Assembly (NCBI GenBank): GCA_034769895.1
Contig: CM068373.1
Span: 435,841,080 to 435,905,079, forward strand
Length of the DNA stretch: 64,000 nucleotides
Reading direction: 5' to 3'
Source of the DNA: Magicicada septendecula
Taxonomy: Eukaryota > Arthropoda > Insecta > Hemiptera > Cicadidae
The position numbers and the translations under genes were made by a program. This document shows, piece by piece, positions 43,267-54,717 of the stretch (the first letter of the stretch is position 1; every line of letters starts with the position of its first letter). The notes under the pieces are model-generated. The model was given only the letters and a program-made list of their open reading frames with translations. It had not been told where the DNA came from and did no database searches.

Positions 43267-44327
43267 CCTGTATCACACTATGCTACTTAACTAGTCACTA
43301 CTAAATACCTGCTACTACATTTTATTAGTATTTCTAGGTCACAATGTTTTTAGGTAGCCGCCATTTAGTAGTGGTTAGTACAGCAAAGTACATAGTTGTG
43401 TAGATTGGTTTGATGTTAAAAAGTATTGTGCAGAACGTCGTCTGTGAGTGTGAGACATGAGGCTTTGAGACACCTGTTGCTGATTGGTGTTAGAGCTTTG
43501 TAAGGAGCTGCTGCATAACATCAGGAACAAAAATAAATGCATGTTGGTTCGGGAATCAATGTGTAGAATGAATAACTGGGAACTTCAACAACACTAATCA
43601 GAGAGCTGGCAATTGAGGACCCCGAATCGTACCACATTAGATCATGCGGTTAGCATTAACAAAGTTTCAGGAGTTGCTAGATTTAGTGTCACCAAAGTAA
43701 ATTTGGTTTGTATCCGTCTTCAGTTGTGGCACTACGCTTTCAAAATGTTTAATTTTATTCAGTTCATTATGAAAAGCATCAAGGAGTGATTTAATTTTGT
43801 ATTTTAAAGCATCTCCTTTTGCTGGTAATCAGGGAAGTTCCAGCTCATCTAGCAACCAAGTGAAAACAGTTTTATCGCGTCGTGTTTTAAATACTCTATG
43901 GATGTAATGTCCCACAGATAACCACATTTTCTATATATGTTAATGAATATAATTATTTCATCACTCGACCATTTTAATAAAGCATTCACTGTACGTGTAG
44001 AAATAGAACACTCAAAAGCCACATTACAACAACAAAACCAAAACAAATGCAGAGACAAACACATGGTGACAATAGAGACACTACTTCACTGTACTGCACT
44101 GTCACACTGGGCGACTGGGGCGCTACTCGGTAGTGGCTAGTGAGTCATATGAGCTCAGTGTCTGCTAATGGCTACTTAGAAGCGCCTTAAGTTGAACACG
44201 TCCAACTTCTCTAGCTACAGATTCTTCACTCGCATGCGAGCGCTAGTAGCTACTTCTATGTCACAATAGGCTACTTAGTAGCCGCTACATAAGTAGCGGC
44301 TAGTGAAGTAGCATAGTGTGACATAGG
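43267..44327 (-). mobile_element. Element B, copy 2 (uninterrupted)
   Basis: This is the complete element, about 1.06 kb. Its terminal inverted repeats centre on CACACTATGCTACTT at 43276 and its complement near 44315. It has an internal GTAGC/GCTAC-rich palindromic zone at 44240-44320. It carries the MADF-like frame on the minus strand (about 43725-43985) and no transposase, so it is non-autonomous. It is inserted in repeat A at the same place in all three copies. Confidence 0.6.
43725..43985 (-). pseudogene. MADF-like domain gene, copy 2
   Basis: Minus-strand reading gives the same domain as copy 3 (IIIFINIYRKCGYLWDITS, then a C-terminal helix after a frameshift). All copies share that frameshift, so the gene was already broken when repeat A was copied, or it uses a mechanism I cannot see. 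DNA binding is the expected role of a MADF domain. Confidence 0.5.
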
Positions 44328-45966
44328 CTTGACAGACATAAAATAAACTGCACATATTTGTGTTTATAAACCATCCAGTTGAAAAGTCATTTAATGGTAC
44401 AAGAGAGGTTTAAATTTGATTTCGAACATAAATAAGTAATGATACTCATTTATAAAAAGCTAAGTGCTAAAGAATAATAGAAATTATACGGAGGGAGTTT
44501 GACTAACATGGTAGGAACTGCCAATTCATATGTTTTACATATTATGGTAAGCTGATATTTTAATTGTAGTCTGGAGTAAATGTATTCAAAATTAATGGTA
44601 GGAAATATACAAGATGTGAGAGAAAATAAACCAGAAGTGTAATTTTTCTCAAGTTAAGTCTTAAATTATGATCAATTTCCCATTTTTAAAAAAGATTGAT
44701 AGTAGTGATTCAGGTGTTGTATGTACTGTGTTCAGCTTCAGGTTTAGTATTGCATTTGATGCCCAGCAATATATGGAAGATTTGGACACTCAAAAACATT
44801 TGACAACCATACAGAGTGCAAATACAAGTTGAACTGTAGACTCTTTTAAAAATAAAGTGGCAAAGACAAATGTCCTTGTTACTGCAGAGAAATAAACCAT
44901 ACTTTCATAGCACAATGCAAGACATGAACAGAATTTCAGATCTACTGACTGTCAATGTAAGCTTATCACCAAGTTGTATGACCAAAGTATAACAGTCCTA
45001 GGATTGTCTCTGAGGCTAGAGCAGTTAATGTCCTTGCTTCTAATTGTTTGATAATGTCAGATCTGAACTCGACAAAGCCAATTTTGAAACTTTACAATAG
45101 ATTTGTTTAACAGTCAATATGACATATGGTATTAAGGTCAGGATTTTAGAGGTTGACGATGTCAGTACAGAAATTGGAAAAATGTTGTCAGATTATAAGT
45201 TAAAATGTTAAAGAACTGTGGTTTAGAACATAAACTAGTTTGTTTCTGTTTGGACAACCACAAATGCAAATTTTAGAGGGGAACAAAACAAAATGTTCAC
45301 AAAAGAGTTTAAAAGAAGTTTGGTAAGAGAATATTAGGCATAGGATGTGCACCATATACGGAACTTAAAAAAAGACTAATTTCATTTTCTGCCTTCCAGG
45401 TACCATACTTCTGCTACCATTTTCTGCCTTCCAGGTACCATACTTCTGCTACAACTCAAATACTCTTTTGTGTACTGAAACATGTGGGGTTCTGAGAAAG
45501 TACACTAGGAATCTAACCCAGTATGCTTGTGTCCTTACTTTGTTCTCAGAAATGTCACCAACCCAGTAAAATGGTTATTAATAGTTTTACAGGTTTTTAT
45601 TATTCATTCACAACTGGTGTTTTTTAATAATGGCTTTTAGAAGAGAGTACACAATTATAATAAACAAAATGAATGTGTAGGCTAAACTTGTTGACCATGA
45701 ATTATCATATGTATATATCTATGGGTGTTACCCATAGATTACCATAAAACTTAGGCATTAGGTTTTGCTGGCCAATATCGTGATTTGTAGGAAATTAAAA
45801 ATTCCACTACTGAATAAAATTAATTAGAACTCTATGATTTTCAAAATCCGCCAAAAATCAATGGAAACTCGATTATAACTAAACTTATTTAATTACATAT
45901 TTTGTTATATTCTGCGACTAAATAAACCTTGTTGTTATATGCAGTGAGATGTAATAATTTTATACT

Positions 45967-46045
45967 CTTGGATTTCGTTGTCCATGATGTGTCCGTTACT
46001 TAACTAAATACGACTATTATTTTAACGACTCAGAACACAAACTTA
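45967..46045 (-). repeat. Penelope 3' tail fragment
   Basis: Minus-strand copy of the Penelope a tail (CTTGGATTTCGTTGTCC onward on the plus strand) plus the first bases of its inverted arm. It lies between the two arms of the inverted duplication of repeat A. Confidence 0.7.
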
Positions 46046-46159
46046 CATTAACACCGCACAAACTTAAATTACACTTCTGGTTTATTTTCTACTCACATCT
46101 TGTATATTTCCTACCATTAATTTTGAATACATTTACTCCAGACTAAGCAAGAGAATTTG

Positions 46160-47094
46160 GATGTGTTCAACTTAAGGCGCTTCTAAGTAGCCATTAGCAG
46201 ACACTGAGGTCATGTGACTCACTAGCCACTACCGAGTAGCGCCCCAGCCGCCCAGTGTGACAGTGCAGTACAGTGAAGTAGTGTCTCTATTGTCACCATG
46301 TGCTTGCCTCTGCATTTGTTTTGGTTTTGTTGTTGTAATGTGCCTTTTGAGTGTTCTATTTCTACATGTACAGTGAATGATTCATTAAAATGGCCGAGTG
46401 ATGAAATAATTATATTCATTAACGTATATAGAAAATGTGGTTATCTGTGGGACATTACATCCATAGAGTATTTGAAACACGACGCGATAAAACTGCTTTC
46501 ACTTGGTTGCTAGATGAGCTGGAACTTCCCTGATTACCAGCAAAAGGAGATGCTTTAAAATACAAAATTAAAACACTCCTTGATGCTTTTCATAATGAAC
46601 TGAATAAAATTAAACATTCTGAAAGCGTAGTGCCACAACTGAAGACGGATACAAACCAAATTTACTTTGGTGACACTAAATCTAGCAACTCCTGAAACTT
46701 TGTTAATGCTAACCGCATGATCTAATGTGGTACGATTCGGGGTCCTCAATTGCCAGCTCTCTGATTAGTGTTGTTGAAGTTCCCAGTTATTCATTCTACG
46801 CATTGATTCCCGAACCAACATGCATTTATTTTTGTTCCTGATGTTATGCAGCAGCTCCTTACAAAGCTCTAACACCAATCAGCAACAGGTGTCTCAAAGC
46901 CTCATGTCTCACACTCACAGATGACGTTCTGCACAATACTTTTTAACATCAAACCAATCTACACAACTATGTACTTTGCTGTACTAACCACTACTAAATG
47001 GCGGCTACCTAAAAACATTGTGACCTAGAAATACTAATAAAATGTAGTAGCAGGTGTTTAGTAGTGACTAGTTAAGTAGCATAGTGTGATACAG
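46160..47094 (+). mobile_element. Element B, copy 3 (one terminus deleted)
   Basis: Inverted copy of 43267-44200. The end with the complex palindromes is missing, while the other inverted-repeat end (GCATAGTGTG near 47080) is kept. It contains the best-preserved MADF-like frame. Confidence 0.6.
46382..46700 (+). pseudogene. MADF-like domain gene, copy 3
   Basis: The frame reads SLKWPSDEIIIFINVYRKC, then GYLWDITSIEYLKHDA. One base over, it continues KTAFTWLLDELELP and YKIKTLLDAFHNELNKIKHS. The pattern F-x3-Y-x4-L-W-D, then Y-x-N/K-x-D/R, then a helix ending in (K)-F-x2-E-L-x-K matches MADF (Myb/SANT-like in Adf-1) domains, which bind DNA. One frameshift and one TGA break it. Small transposons of the PIF/Harbinger class carry such genes beside the transposase; none is present here. 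Confidence 0.55.
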
Positions 47095-48132
47095 GCTTCA
47101 GTGTCTGCCACATCTCAATATCTGCCAACATTTTCTGTCCTCACAGCCTGTGATTTGAAGGCCCCTGCTGTTCATAACAGTTTATATGCCATTGATCCAG
47201 GAAATTTATGGTCTATCATTACTTCTTGTTGTGTTTATTCAACAGTTGCTTACAACTCTTCATTTCAGGCACTTTATGTAGGTGGCAATCAAATTTTATT
47301 TCTTAACTTCGACTGTTCCTGTAATATTTACCATCCATTCCAGTTCACCTTCTTATTTCATCATTTCCAACCATGACTAGCCACTTGTTGAGTTACAACT
47401 TCTCCTCCAGCACCCAATTTTAACCGAACTTAACATTTCCCTATTTCTTTTATGTACATTCCACACTTGTGATCCATAAACATCTATCATCTCCACTGTG
47501 ATCTTTTATTTAAGACTTATAATTCTCTTGGATATTGGTTGGTTTTTATCTTAATAGGATGCAAATTCTTTAAAGCTATTCTTCATCTTCTATGTACCAG
47601 TCATATTTTTGTTCCTTTTTCATGATCGGGTTTATCCAATATAATCAGATATTTGTTAAACTGTATCAAAGACTTTTCTACAACTCAGGGTATGTCTGGC
47701 CATATTTCCATTACAATTTAAAACTCATACACTTCCTTGTTCAGTTGTCAAGACAGATCCATTCCTGTAGAAACAAGTGATAGAAGTAGACTAATAATAT
47801 ACAGGTCAGTAATGGAAATCAAACGACTTACATTTTTATTTTTCTTCCCCTTCAGGTAGACTAATTTACTTACTTGCCTTCCAGATCTATGTCTGTGTGT
47901 TATTCTTAAATCTGTATTTGAATCAGTGGCGGCTCGTGAGTAATGAAATGGGAGGGGCACACAGTGGGGAGGATCTAAGGTGGGCCACCATTGGCGGTAA
48001 TTAGTACTTAGGTAAAAAAATATAGAATGTCTTACCTGGTATTTCACTTTTTGTATAACAATTCCATTCTCCTGTTTTTAGATGTAGCGAATTCCTCTAT
48101 CACTTGTTTGTTGAAATCATGATTTCCATGAA

Positions 48133-50154
48133 TCATTTTTTTTCTGTGTATAGCATAGCCAATGCATTCAGTCTATCAGTGCCCATGGAATTTCTTAAAA
48201 ATGTTTTTATTCTTTTCAATGTAGAAAAGCACCTTTCACTTTCAACAGTTGTCATCGGTATGGTAACAATTATCTTTAAAATAGTCACACACTCTCAGAA
48301 GGTACGAAACATGTTATTATCAAGGAAAAACTGTAATAAGGGTGTTGCACCAGAAGCAATACGTAAATCTTCACGACTGTATAACACTTCAAGTTCGGTT
48401 CTCAGTTTCGGACCATTTATTGTGGGATAAAATTTAATTGTAGTCTGAAAATCATTTTCCGGAAACTCAACACAGTACTGTGGGAACTTTTCAACTAAAA
48501 ACAACTTGGAAACACATAAATGATCTGAAAATTGAAATCTTTCATTAATATAGTTCACAATCATATCACATACTTCCAAAGCGGCCACACGGTTGCTCCT
48601 ATTACTTAATTGTTCAACACACTGTCTCTTAGTCACAGGCTCACTTACAGACACTTCACTGTCTTCAGAATATTAGGTCTTACGAATATTAACCACTGCA
48701 CTCACAACATTTTTAACAAATGTTCTCATTTTTATTGCATCAATGTTTCTTTGTTGAATGCAATCAAAGAAAATCGCCACATGAGGCATAATTTTGTGGA
48801 AAAAAGTCAACCAGAAAATGAACTGAGGATCCCTCAAAGTTCATACAAATCCTGCAGCCTGGCTAGAAGCACTTTTGTCAGAAATCTCTATGTCCCTAAT
48901 GTGTTCAAAACATTTTATTAGATTATCTTTATGTTCAAACACAGTATTAACAGCCCTGTGTTGAAAGTACCATCTTGTAGGAGGCACAGACCCAATTTTT
49001 GTTTTACAATTTCTACTAAATAATCCATCCTCTTTGGAGATCTTGAAAAATATGGTCCTATTCCTTGCAGGTCTTGAAAAAATATTCTACTCTGGGAGGC
49101 AGACGATGTTGAGTTTTGAAGAATCAGATTCCCTTGATGGGCATAACAATGAATAAAATTTGCATTTGGATACTTCCCTTTAACCAAACACTGGACCCCT
49201 CCTTTCTGACAACTCATAACAGATGCACCATCGCAAGTCTGACAAATTAATTTTTCCGGGGACCTGTCTATTCCTATTTCTTCCAACTGTCCTAAAATTG
49301 TCGAGGCTAAACTTCGAGCACTTTTATCAAAAGGGACTTCAAAAAAACCCCAAAACCTTTCAATTTTTCTCCCTTCAATGAGATATCTCAAAATCAGTGC
49401 CATCTGTGTTTTGCACGAACTGTCAGTTGTTTCATCAGCCTGAAGTGATATGAAGTCTATCGTAGAAATTTCAGTCACAATATTTTTTCGACACACTGAC
49501 AAAATGGCATCTAAAAGTTCGTTCTGAATTGTTTTCGAGGTTCCTTTAAACACTGTTGAATTTTCTAAATGATCTTTCAAAACACTGTCAAGTGCTGCAG
49601 TGTAATTGATTAGTCCTTTAAAAATCCCTGGGTTGTTGTCTGCTTCTTCCGTTTCATCGAGGTCACGTAAAGCTAATTCAAATTCCCCACAAAATTTAAT
49701 CACATCAATTATTCGAGACAAGATGTATCTGTTCTTGTCTACAAGTTCGTTATGTTTACGAACAGAAATTCTGTAACCATCATCGAGTTGCAACCTAATA
49801 TTTACAATACCTAGCACGGCTAAACTCATTTCATTGTCTAAATGACATTTAGACAGCGAATGCTTCTTACTCTTTTCTAGTAAATGTTTCAGATCTTTAA
49901 CGCCCGACTTAGTCCACGTGTCTTCACCGCCAAACAGAAGACAAGCAAAGCAAAATAAAGCATTGATTGTGGGGCATCCGCATATCCATTCCCATTTTTC
50001 GTACACTGCGGTATTGAACGTTCTATTATAGGTTGTTTTTGTCCTTAAACACTTGGTTGATAGACAACTGCGGTCTTGGTGGACCCAATTGTTTTGCTAT
50101 TAACCTATCTTCATAGCACAAAGTTTTACTCTGTAAATACTTGACATCATTCAT
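48133..50154 (-). pseudogene. hAT-3 transposase (TTF finger, DUF4371/ZMYM1-like)
   Basis: From an ATG at 50154 the frame, after an early shift, has YEKWEWICGCPTINALFCFACLLFGG (TTF-type finger). The catalytic core follows: ISLQADETTDSS (first Asp), ICQTCDGASVMS (second Asp) and NFIHCYAHQGNL. The C-terminal dimerisation block is TVESERCFSTLKRIKTFLRN near 48200. The longest clean part is 48918-50006. Below it the frame is broken by shifts, and by a TGA near 48293 right before the dimerisation block. The family is known from insects and vertebrates; some members became host genes, but this copy is in a clear transposon and is broken. Confidence 0.85.
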
Positions 50155-50467
50155 TTTGTCTCAGAGATTTACACAAGTACCCAAAATACCGACATTTTAA
50201 TATTTTCAACACCGTTATTTACACGTGTGCGTAACACTGATTACTGAAAACCACTCGTAACACTACAATTTATACAATTACTATAAGCACTGCCACCACA
50301 ATTAATGTGTAGCACATAACATAACCGCTCTAGGTACACATTCTATTTTAATATTTCCTTCAATGAGAATATAATTTAAAATTATATAAAATCGCAAAAA
50401 TTATTATAATCATATTCACGATAGAAACATTATAATAACATTATTTCGTAACAATATCCTCCAACAC

Positions 50468-51520
50468 TTAGAAAAAACAAAAATACTCACAAACAATGAC
50501 AGACACTCACATAAAATACTATATTGGCACAGATACGTTGATGACATTCTAATACTATACAGGGGAAACAAAAGACAATGTGAACAGTTACTAACACACA
50601 TAAACAAAATACATACAAACATAACCTTCACTGCCGAATATGAACACAACAATACCATAAACTTCTTAGACCTCTCCATCACAAAACTAGAACACAGGCA
50701 CAAATTCAGTATATACAGAAAACCAACTACAACTGACACACTAATACACAACACCTCCAATCACCCAATACAACACAAACTAGCTGCTTTTAGAACCATG
50801 ATACATAGACTTAACAACATCCCCTTAGATGAAATAGACTACAAAGACGAACTAAACACGATAAAATATCTAGCAGAATCTAACGGTTATGACAGAACAA
50901 TAGTCAGTAAACTCCTACACAAAACACAAAACAAACAACAGACAAAGACAGAAAACAACAAATTCATAACACTAACATACATCAACAAACAAACAGAAAA
51001 AATTGCCTACAAATTCAAAAAAGCAGGATACAGAATCGCTTACAAAACTACTAACAAAACAGAACACACACTATCAAAACGCACGCCCAAAGCACAAAAC
51101 AAATTCGATCTACCCGGTGTATATAAACTAAATTGTTCAAATTGCAATAAATTCTACATAGGCCAGACAGGACGTAGCTTCAAACAGAGATACATTGAAC
51201 ACACAAAAGCACTCCACACCACTACAGAATCTACCTTCGCAAACCACCTCATTGAAGCAAACCACACATATAAAAACATCGACAATAACATGAACATACT
51301 ACACGTACACACAAAAGGCCGAAAACTAGACACTCTAGAACAATTAGAAATATACAAACACACAAAAACAAATAAAAACGACATCCTAAACGAACAGACA
51401 CAATTCAAATCGCACGCATTATTCGAACACATCTCACCACACACACACAGCTTCGATCTTTCGAAACACTATCTCGTCGCCAACAACAAGACGAACAGCG
51501 CTACTAACGACAGCCTCTGA
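50468..51520 (+). pseudogene. Penelope RT (C-terminal part) and GIY-YIG endonuclease
   Basis: One open frame (first ATG 50798) includes the RT active site HRYVDDILILYRGN, then FLDLSITK and YRKPTTTDTLIH (the Penelope RT-thumb signature), a linker, and YKLNCSNCNKFYIGQTGRSFKQRY with ANHLIEANHTYKN and LEQLEIYKHTKTNKNDILNEQ. The N-terminal RT fingers are missing, so it is inactive. This is the best-preserved GIY-YIG domain of this family in the window, since it carries no stop from the active site to the end. Confidence 0.85.
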
Positions 51521-51555
51521 TGAAGCCTTCTATAGGTGAAAGCCGGTTTAGGCTG
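51511..51555 (+). ncRNA. Hammerhead-ribozyme-like motif (canonical core)
   Basis: Perfect stem I CAGCCT (51511-51516) / AGGCTG (51550-51555). The core CTGATGA (51517-51523) matches the consensus exactly. Then a CCT/AGG stem II, GAAA (51538-51541), near-palindromic stem III GCCGGT and the cleavage dinucleotide TT. It overlaps the stop of the Penelope frame and lies in its terminal repeat. Known for Penelope elements; activity untested here. Confidence 0.75.
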
Positions 51556-52415
51556 TAAGGTAAAACTTTACGTTTTTACTTATAAAAAACTTAGTGTTCC
51601 AAGTCGTCAATATTATAGTGCTATTTAGTAACAATATATACTAAGAAAGTAACAGTAATTATTAGTATTAGCCTATAGCACAGCTCAGATGGCGGTAAAA
51701 TGTAATAGTCTACTAAATAGCTCCGATTCATATCCGTTAGTTGCAGTAATGTGGCGCACCTACAGGATTCAGAGTTTACTACTTGAAGACTGTTAATTTT
51801 TGGTCAATGGTCACATAGTCTAGTGTGACCGAACGCTATGGGAATTTAGCATTACGCTCTCCCACCACAAGAGAGTAGTGAAGAGGAAGGGAGTAGTAAT
51901 ATTGGGTCACAACGTCTCTGTGACCGTCGCTATGTTGCCACTTTTGTTTTCGCGTTGCCACATTTCTCCAGACTTCTCACTGTTACAAACTATTGCTATC
52001 ATCTGAAACAAGGACGTTTCTACAATATTTATTTATTTTGTGATTTTCTGGAGGGGCACGTGACCATGTGCCCTTATGAGTGAGCCGCCTCTGATTTGAA
52101 TATTCATAAAACTAACTTTACAAAATAATAATTAACAAATAAATCATGTTTAATCTAGTATTATGTGTAATAGACGGTTACAGACTGACCAGGATTGTCA
52201 AGTAATTGATAAAATTAACTAAGCTCTTGCAGACAAGTTGAAGGCTAATAAACAGGTAGGCCTATACATGTATTTTCCAAACCCTATTTTGATGTAAATA
52301 ATATTCTTGGATTTCGTTGTCCATGACATGTCCGTTACTTAACTAAATACAACTATTTCATTAACGACTCGGAACACAAAGTTTTTTATGAGTAAAAACA
52401 TATAGTTGTACTTTA

Positions 52416-52460
52416 CAACCTTAACCGGTTTTCACTTTTTAAAGGCTTCTTCAGAGGTTG
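52416..52460 (-). ncRNA. Hammerhead-ribozyme-like motif (Penelope b, minus copy)
   Basis: Minus strand: stem I CAACCT/AGGTTG, CTGAAGA, CCTTT-type stem II, GAAA, ACCGGT, TA. Same arrangement as at 42079. Confidence 0.6.
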
Positions 52461-52618
52461 CCACTGGTAGCGCTGTCCGTCCTGTTGTGGGCGACGGAAT
52501 TGAATTTTGAAAGATCGATGTTTTGTGTGTGGGGTGAGATGTGTTCGAATAATGCGTGCGATTTGAATTGTGTCTGTTTGTTTTTATTTGTTTTCGTGTG
52601 TTTGTATATTTCCAATTG
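52451..52618 (-). pseudogene. Penelope b protein, C-terminal end (before hAT-2)
   Basis: The minus-strand frame LEQLEIYKHTKTNKN, then TQFKSHALFEHISPHT is the tail of the GIY-YIG protein. A stretch coding for DILNE is missing. hAT-2 inserted at 52626; the upstream part resumes at 58000. Residues of the listed frame above 52618 come from hAT-2. Confidence 0.7.
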
Positions 52619-53120
52619 TTCTAGAGCAGTGATGGGCAAAGTACGGCCCGCGGGCCAGATCCGGTCCCCAGACTGGTGTAATCCGGCCCGTGATAGAGTC
52701 CTGAATGACAACTTACCTACACACATTATTTACCATGTTCCCAGGAGAGAACAGTGTTCAGCTTTGTCAACCAAAAACAAAAATGCATTTTATCGTATCA
52801 CATTGTATTTTTTCTGTGTCTGTATTATGAACACAAAAAATGGTAACGGAATGGTGTCAGAGCATTCACAACAGTAGTACGAGAGCAAGAAAGACACGTC
52901 ACAAGTGTACACAAGTGTAGTTATCCCCATCACTCCAGCCGCCGCCTACCCCTCGCCCATCCTATCGGCACATCATGCCACAGTGGATGAGTAATACTCT
53001 CAGTCAGTCTGAGTCAGTGGCTTGTTACACAGCCTTTCTCAATTCAATATCGCGTATTCTTATAAGTTTAAATAAATAATTACCTTAATTTTATCCACTA
53101 AGTGATCTTCTTTTTCTAGA

Positions 53121-53161
53121 TTACAACATGTTTCAGGGCTTATATCCCCATCTTCAGGTAA
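53121..53161 (-). ncRNA. Hammerhead-ribozyme-like motif (Penelope c, left)
   Basis: Minus strand: stem I TTAC/GTAA, CTGAAGA, GGG/CCC stem II, GAAA, palindromic CATG, TT. It is the inverted partner of 56050-56090. Confidence 0.55.
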
Positions 53162-53326
53162 AAACAAAATCTACCCTATTGTTAGGGTTTCGTTAAAAAG
53201 TTCACAAAGACACAAACACATAACAGACTTAAACAAATTAACATAGAACATCGAGTTTGCATTGGAACACGCTACAACGGATCCAGTGCACTGGCCGAAG
53301 TCCGACTTCCAACTGATCCGTACACG

Positions 53327-54572
53327 CTATTCATGGTTTATTTTCATTGTTGTGTCATATAGTTTATTTGACTTGAATGACAATTGTTCATTAAGTACCT
53401 GATTTTTATTCATTCTTAAGGCCTTGTACATTTCAAATTCTTCTAGGGCATCTAGTAGTTGACCCTTTTTACCTATACGTAAAGGTTCCAGATTCTCTTT
53501 AAATCCAGTGTATGTATGATTTTCATTTATTAGGTGTTGTGCGTAATGCGATACATTAGTATTGGGGAACTTCTTAGGTAAATGTTCTTTGAATCTCTCG
53601 GAAAATTTTCTCCCCGTCTGGCCTATATAGATGTTATCGCATTCATTACACCGGATCCTATAAACACCCGAACAATCCTCTAGTAATGCTGTGGTATGAG
53701 GCTTAAGTATATTTGTCAATTTATTCGTGGTCCTGAACGAGACAATAATCCCTAGCCTTTTTAGTTCATTATGTAGTATATTAGGTAGTATGATCGTATA
53801 TCTAGCGGCAACATATTGGGTTTTATCTTTAATTTTGTCCGATCGTTTTAATTTATTAGCGTGTTTATATATTATTTTATCAATGATTTTACTATTGTAA
53901 CCATTCACTATTGCTATGTGTTTTATTATATTAATTTCATCGTTATAGTCTTCTATGTCCATCGGTACATTCGTCAATCTATGTGCCAGTGTGTTGAAAG
54001 TTGCCATTTTTTGTGTGTAAGGATGATTGGAACTAGCATGTATGGCTATATCAGTTGTCGTTGGCTTTCTATTAATTTTAAATTTGAGGAGGTTATTACG
54101 TTTATATGTGGTTACGTCCAGGAAATTCAACATATTGTTATACTCTACTTCCATAGTGAAATTAATATTACTGTTTATGCCGTTCAAAAAAGTAAGCAAT
54201 CCGTGTATCTGTCTAAGAGTACCACCAAAAATTAAAAATGTGTTGTCTACGTACCGTGTGTACGAGATGATTTTATTATATAACTTGTTTTTGTCAGAAA
54301 GTATGTACTTGTTCTCATAATGATTCATGTAAATTTCCGCTAAAATTCCACTTACTGGTGAACCCATGGCCAGCCCATCTTCTTGCATAAAAAACTTGTT
54401 GTCGTGTGTAAAGTAATTCTGTTGTATAACAATTTTCAGTAAAAATATAAGTTCTTCAATTTGTATCTGTTTTAAGACTTTTGTCTTGATTAAAAGTCTC
54501 TCGAGAATATTTATCGTTTCTAACACGGGTATGTTCGTATACAAATTCACTATGTCCATAGAGATCAGTTTA
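53327..54572 (-). pseudogene. Penelope c RT palm/thumb and GIY-YIG endonuclease
   Basis: Read from the insertion at 54573: ISMDIVNLYTNIPV (first catalytic Asp block), EDGLAMGSPVSGILAEIYMNHYE, then RYVDNTFLIFGGT where RT normally has YVDD. Then FLDVTTYK, NRKPTTTDIAIHASSNHP, a linker, and GVYRIRCNECDNIYIGQTGRKF with the endonuclease tail. The second active-site Asp is Asn (GAC to AAC), which would be expected to destroy polymerase activity. Codons beyond 54572 in the open frame belong to the solo-end insertion. Confidence 0.85.
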
Positions 54573-54717
54573 GGGATATCCTGATGATGGGGCATATGCC
54601 CTGAAACGCGTTGATTGAAATATAGAGAAAAGGCCACCAGACGGACAAGAAAAAGGTAAACTATTTTACTAATTATATACTATAAGTGGCTTGGATACCG
54701 AAAAACATGGATCTAAA
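54573..54717 (+). mobile_element. Solo Penelope terminus (145 bp) inside Penelope c RT
   Basis: Flanked by a 9-bp duplication ATCAGTTTA (54564-54572, 54718-54726). Removing it with one TSD copy joins HKLI to ISMDIVNL in frame. It contains only a hammerhead-like core at its left end and a tail ending in AAACATGG. There is no protein. It is from a different family than its host (CATATG loop, CGCG stem III). Confidence 0.8.
54576..54617 (+). ncRNA. Hammerhead-ribozyme-like motif (solo insertion)
   Basis: CTGATGA (54581-54587), stem GGGGCATATGCCC (GGGC/GCCC), GAAA (54603-54606), palindrome CGCG, TT, then GAT pairing with ATC before the core. Canonical core and strong stem II; short stem I. Confidence 0.65.

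Larger units (their letters stand above)
37190..45966 (+). repeat. Repeat A, copy 2 (with LINE, Penelope and element B inside)
   Basis: Same orientation as copy 1. Its pieces are 37190-37747, 41203-41373, 42236-43266 and, after element B, 44328-45966. This copy supplies the empty sites that define hAT-1, hAT-3 and the RTE insertion. It is also the left arm of a large inverted duplication with copy 3. Its right end abuts a fragment of Penelope tail (45967-46045). Confidence 0.8.
50458..51627 (+). mobile_element. Penelope-like element (5'-truncated) inside hAT-3
   Basis: Flanked by a 10-bp duplication GTAACAATAT (50448-50457 and 51628-51637). It begins within RT, just before the active site, and runs to the terminal repeat. 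It ends in CGAGTCGTCAA...CTATTTA, without the longer tail seen in other copies. It has no inverted arm at its 5' side. Confidence 0.85.
47924..52093 (-). mobile_element. hAT-3 DNA transposon
   Basis: The left end CAGTGGCGGCTC and the right end (reverse complement CAGAGGCGGCTC) are flanked by a perfect 8-bp TSD ATTTGAAT (47916-47923, 52094-52101). Copy 2 shows the single uncut site near 42440. The element is about 4.2 kb including a 1.17-kb Penelope fragment at 50458-51627. It codes on the minus strand for a TTF-finger hAT transposase of the ZMYM/DUF4371-like group. Confidence 0.92.
46056..52305 (-). repeat. Repeat A, copy 3 (inverted), with element B and hAT-3
   Basis: This is the reverse complement of 42236-44640, so copies 2 and 3 form a large inverted duplication with about 1.4 kb between arms. 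Copy 3 lacks about 390 bp present in copy 2 around the A/B junction near 46147, and is interrupted by hAT-3. Its far end meets the same Penelope tail at the same site (52306) as copy 2 (42235), so that insertion predates the duplication. Confidence 0.8.

Noticed and set aside
48918-50006. hAT-3 transposase as a domesticated host gene (ZMYM1/P52rIPK-like)
   Set aside because: Perfect TSD, TIRs and an empty site show a plain transposon; the frame is broken elsewhere.
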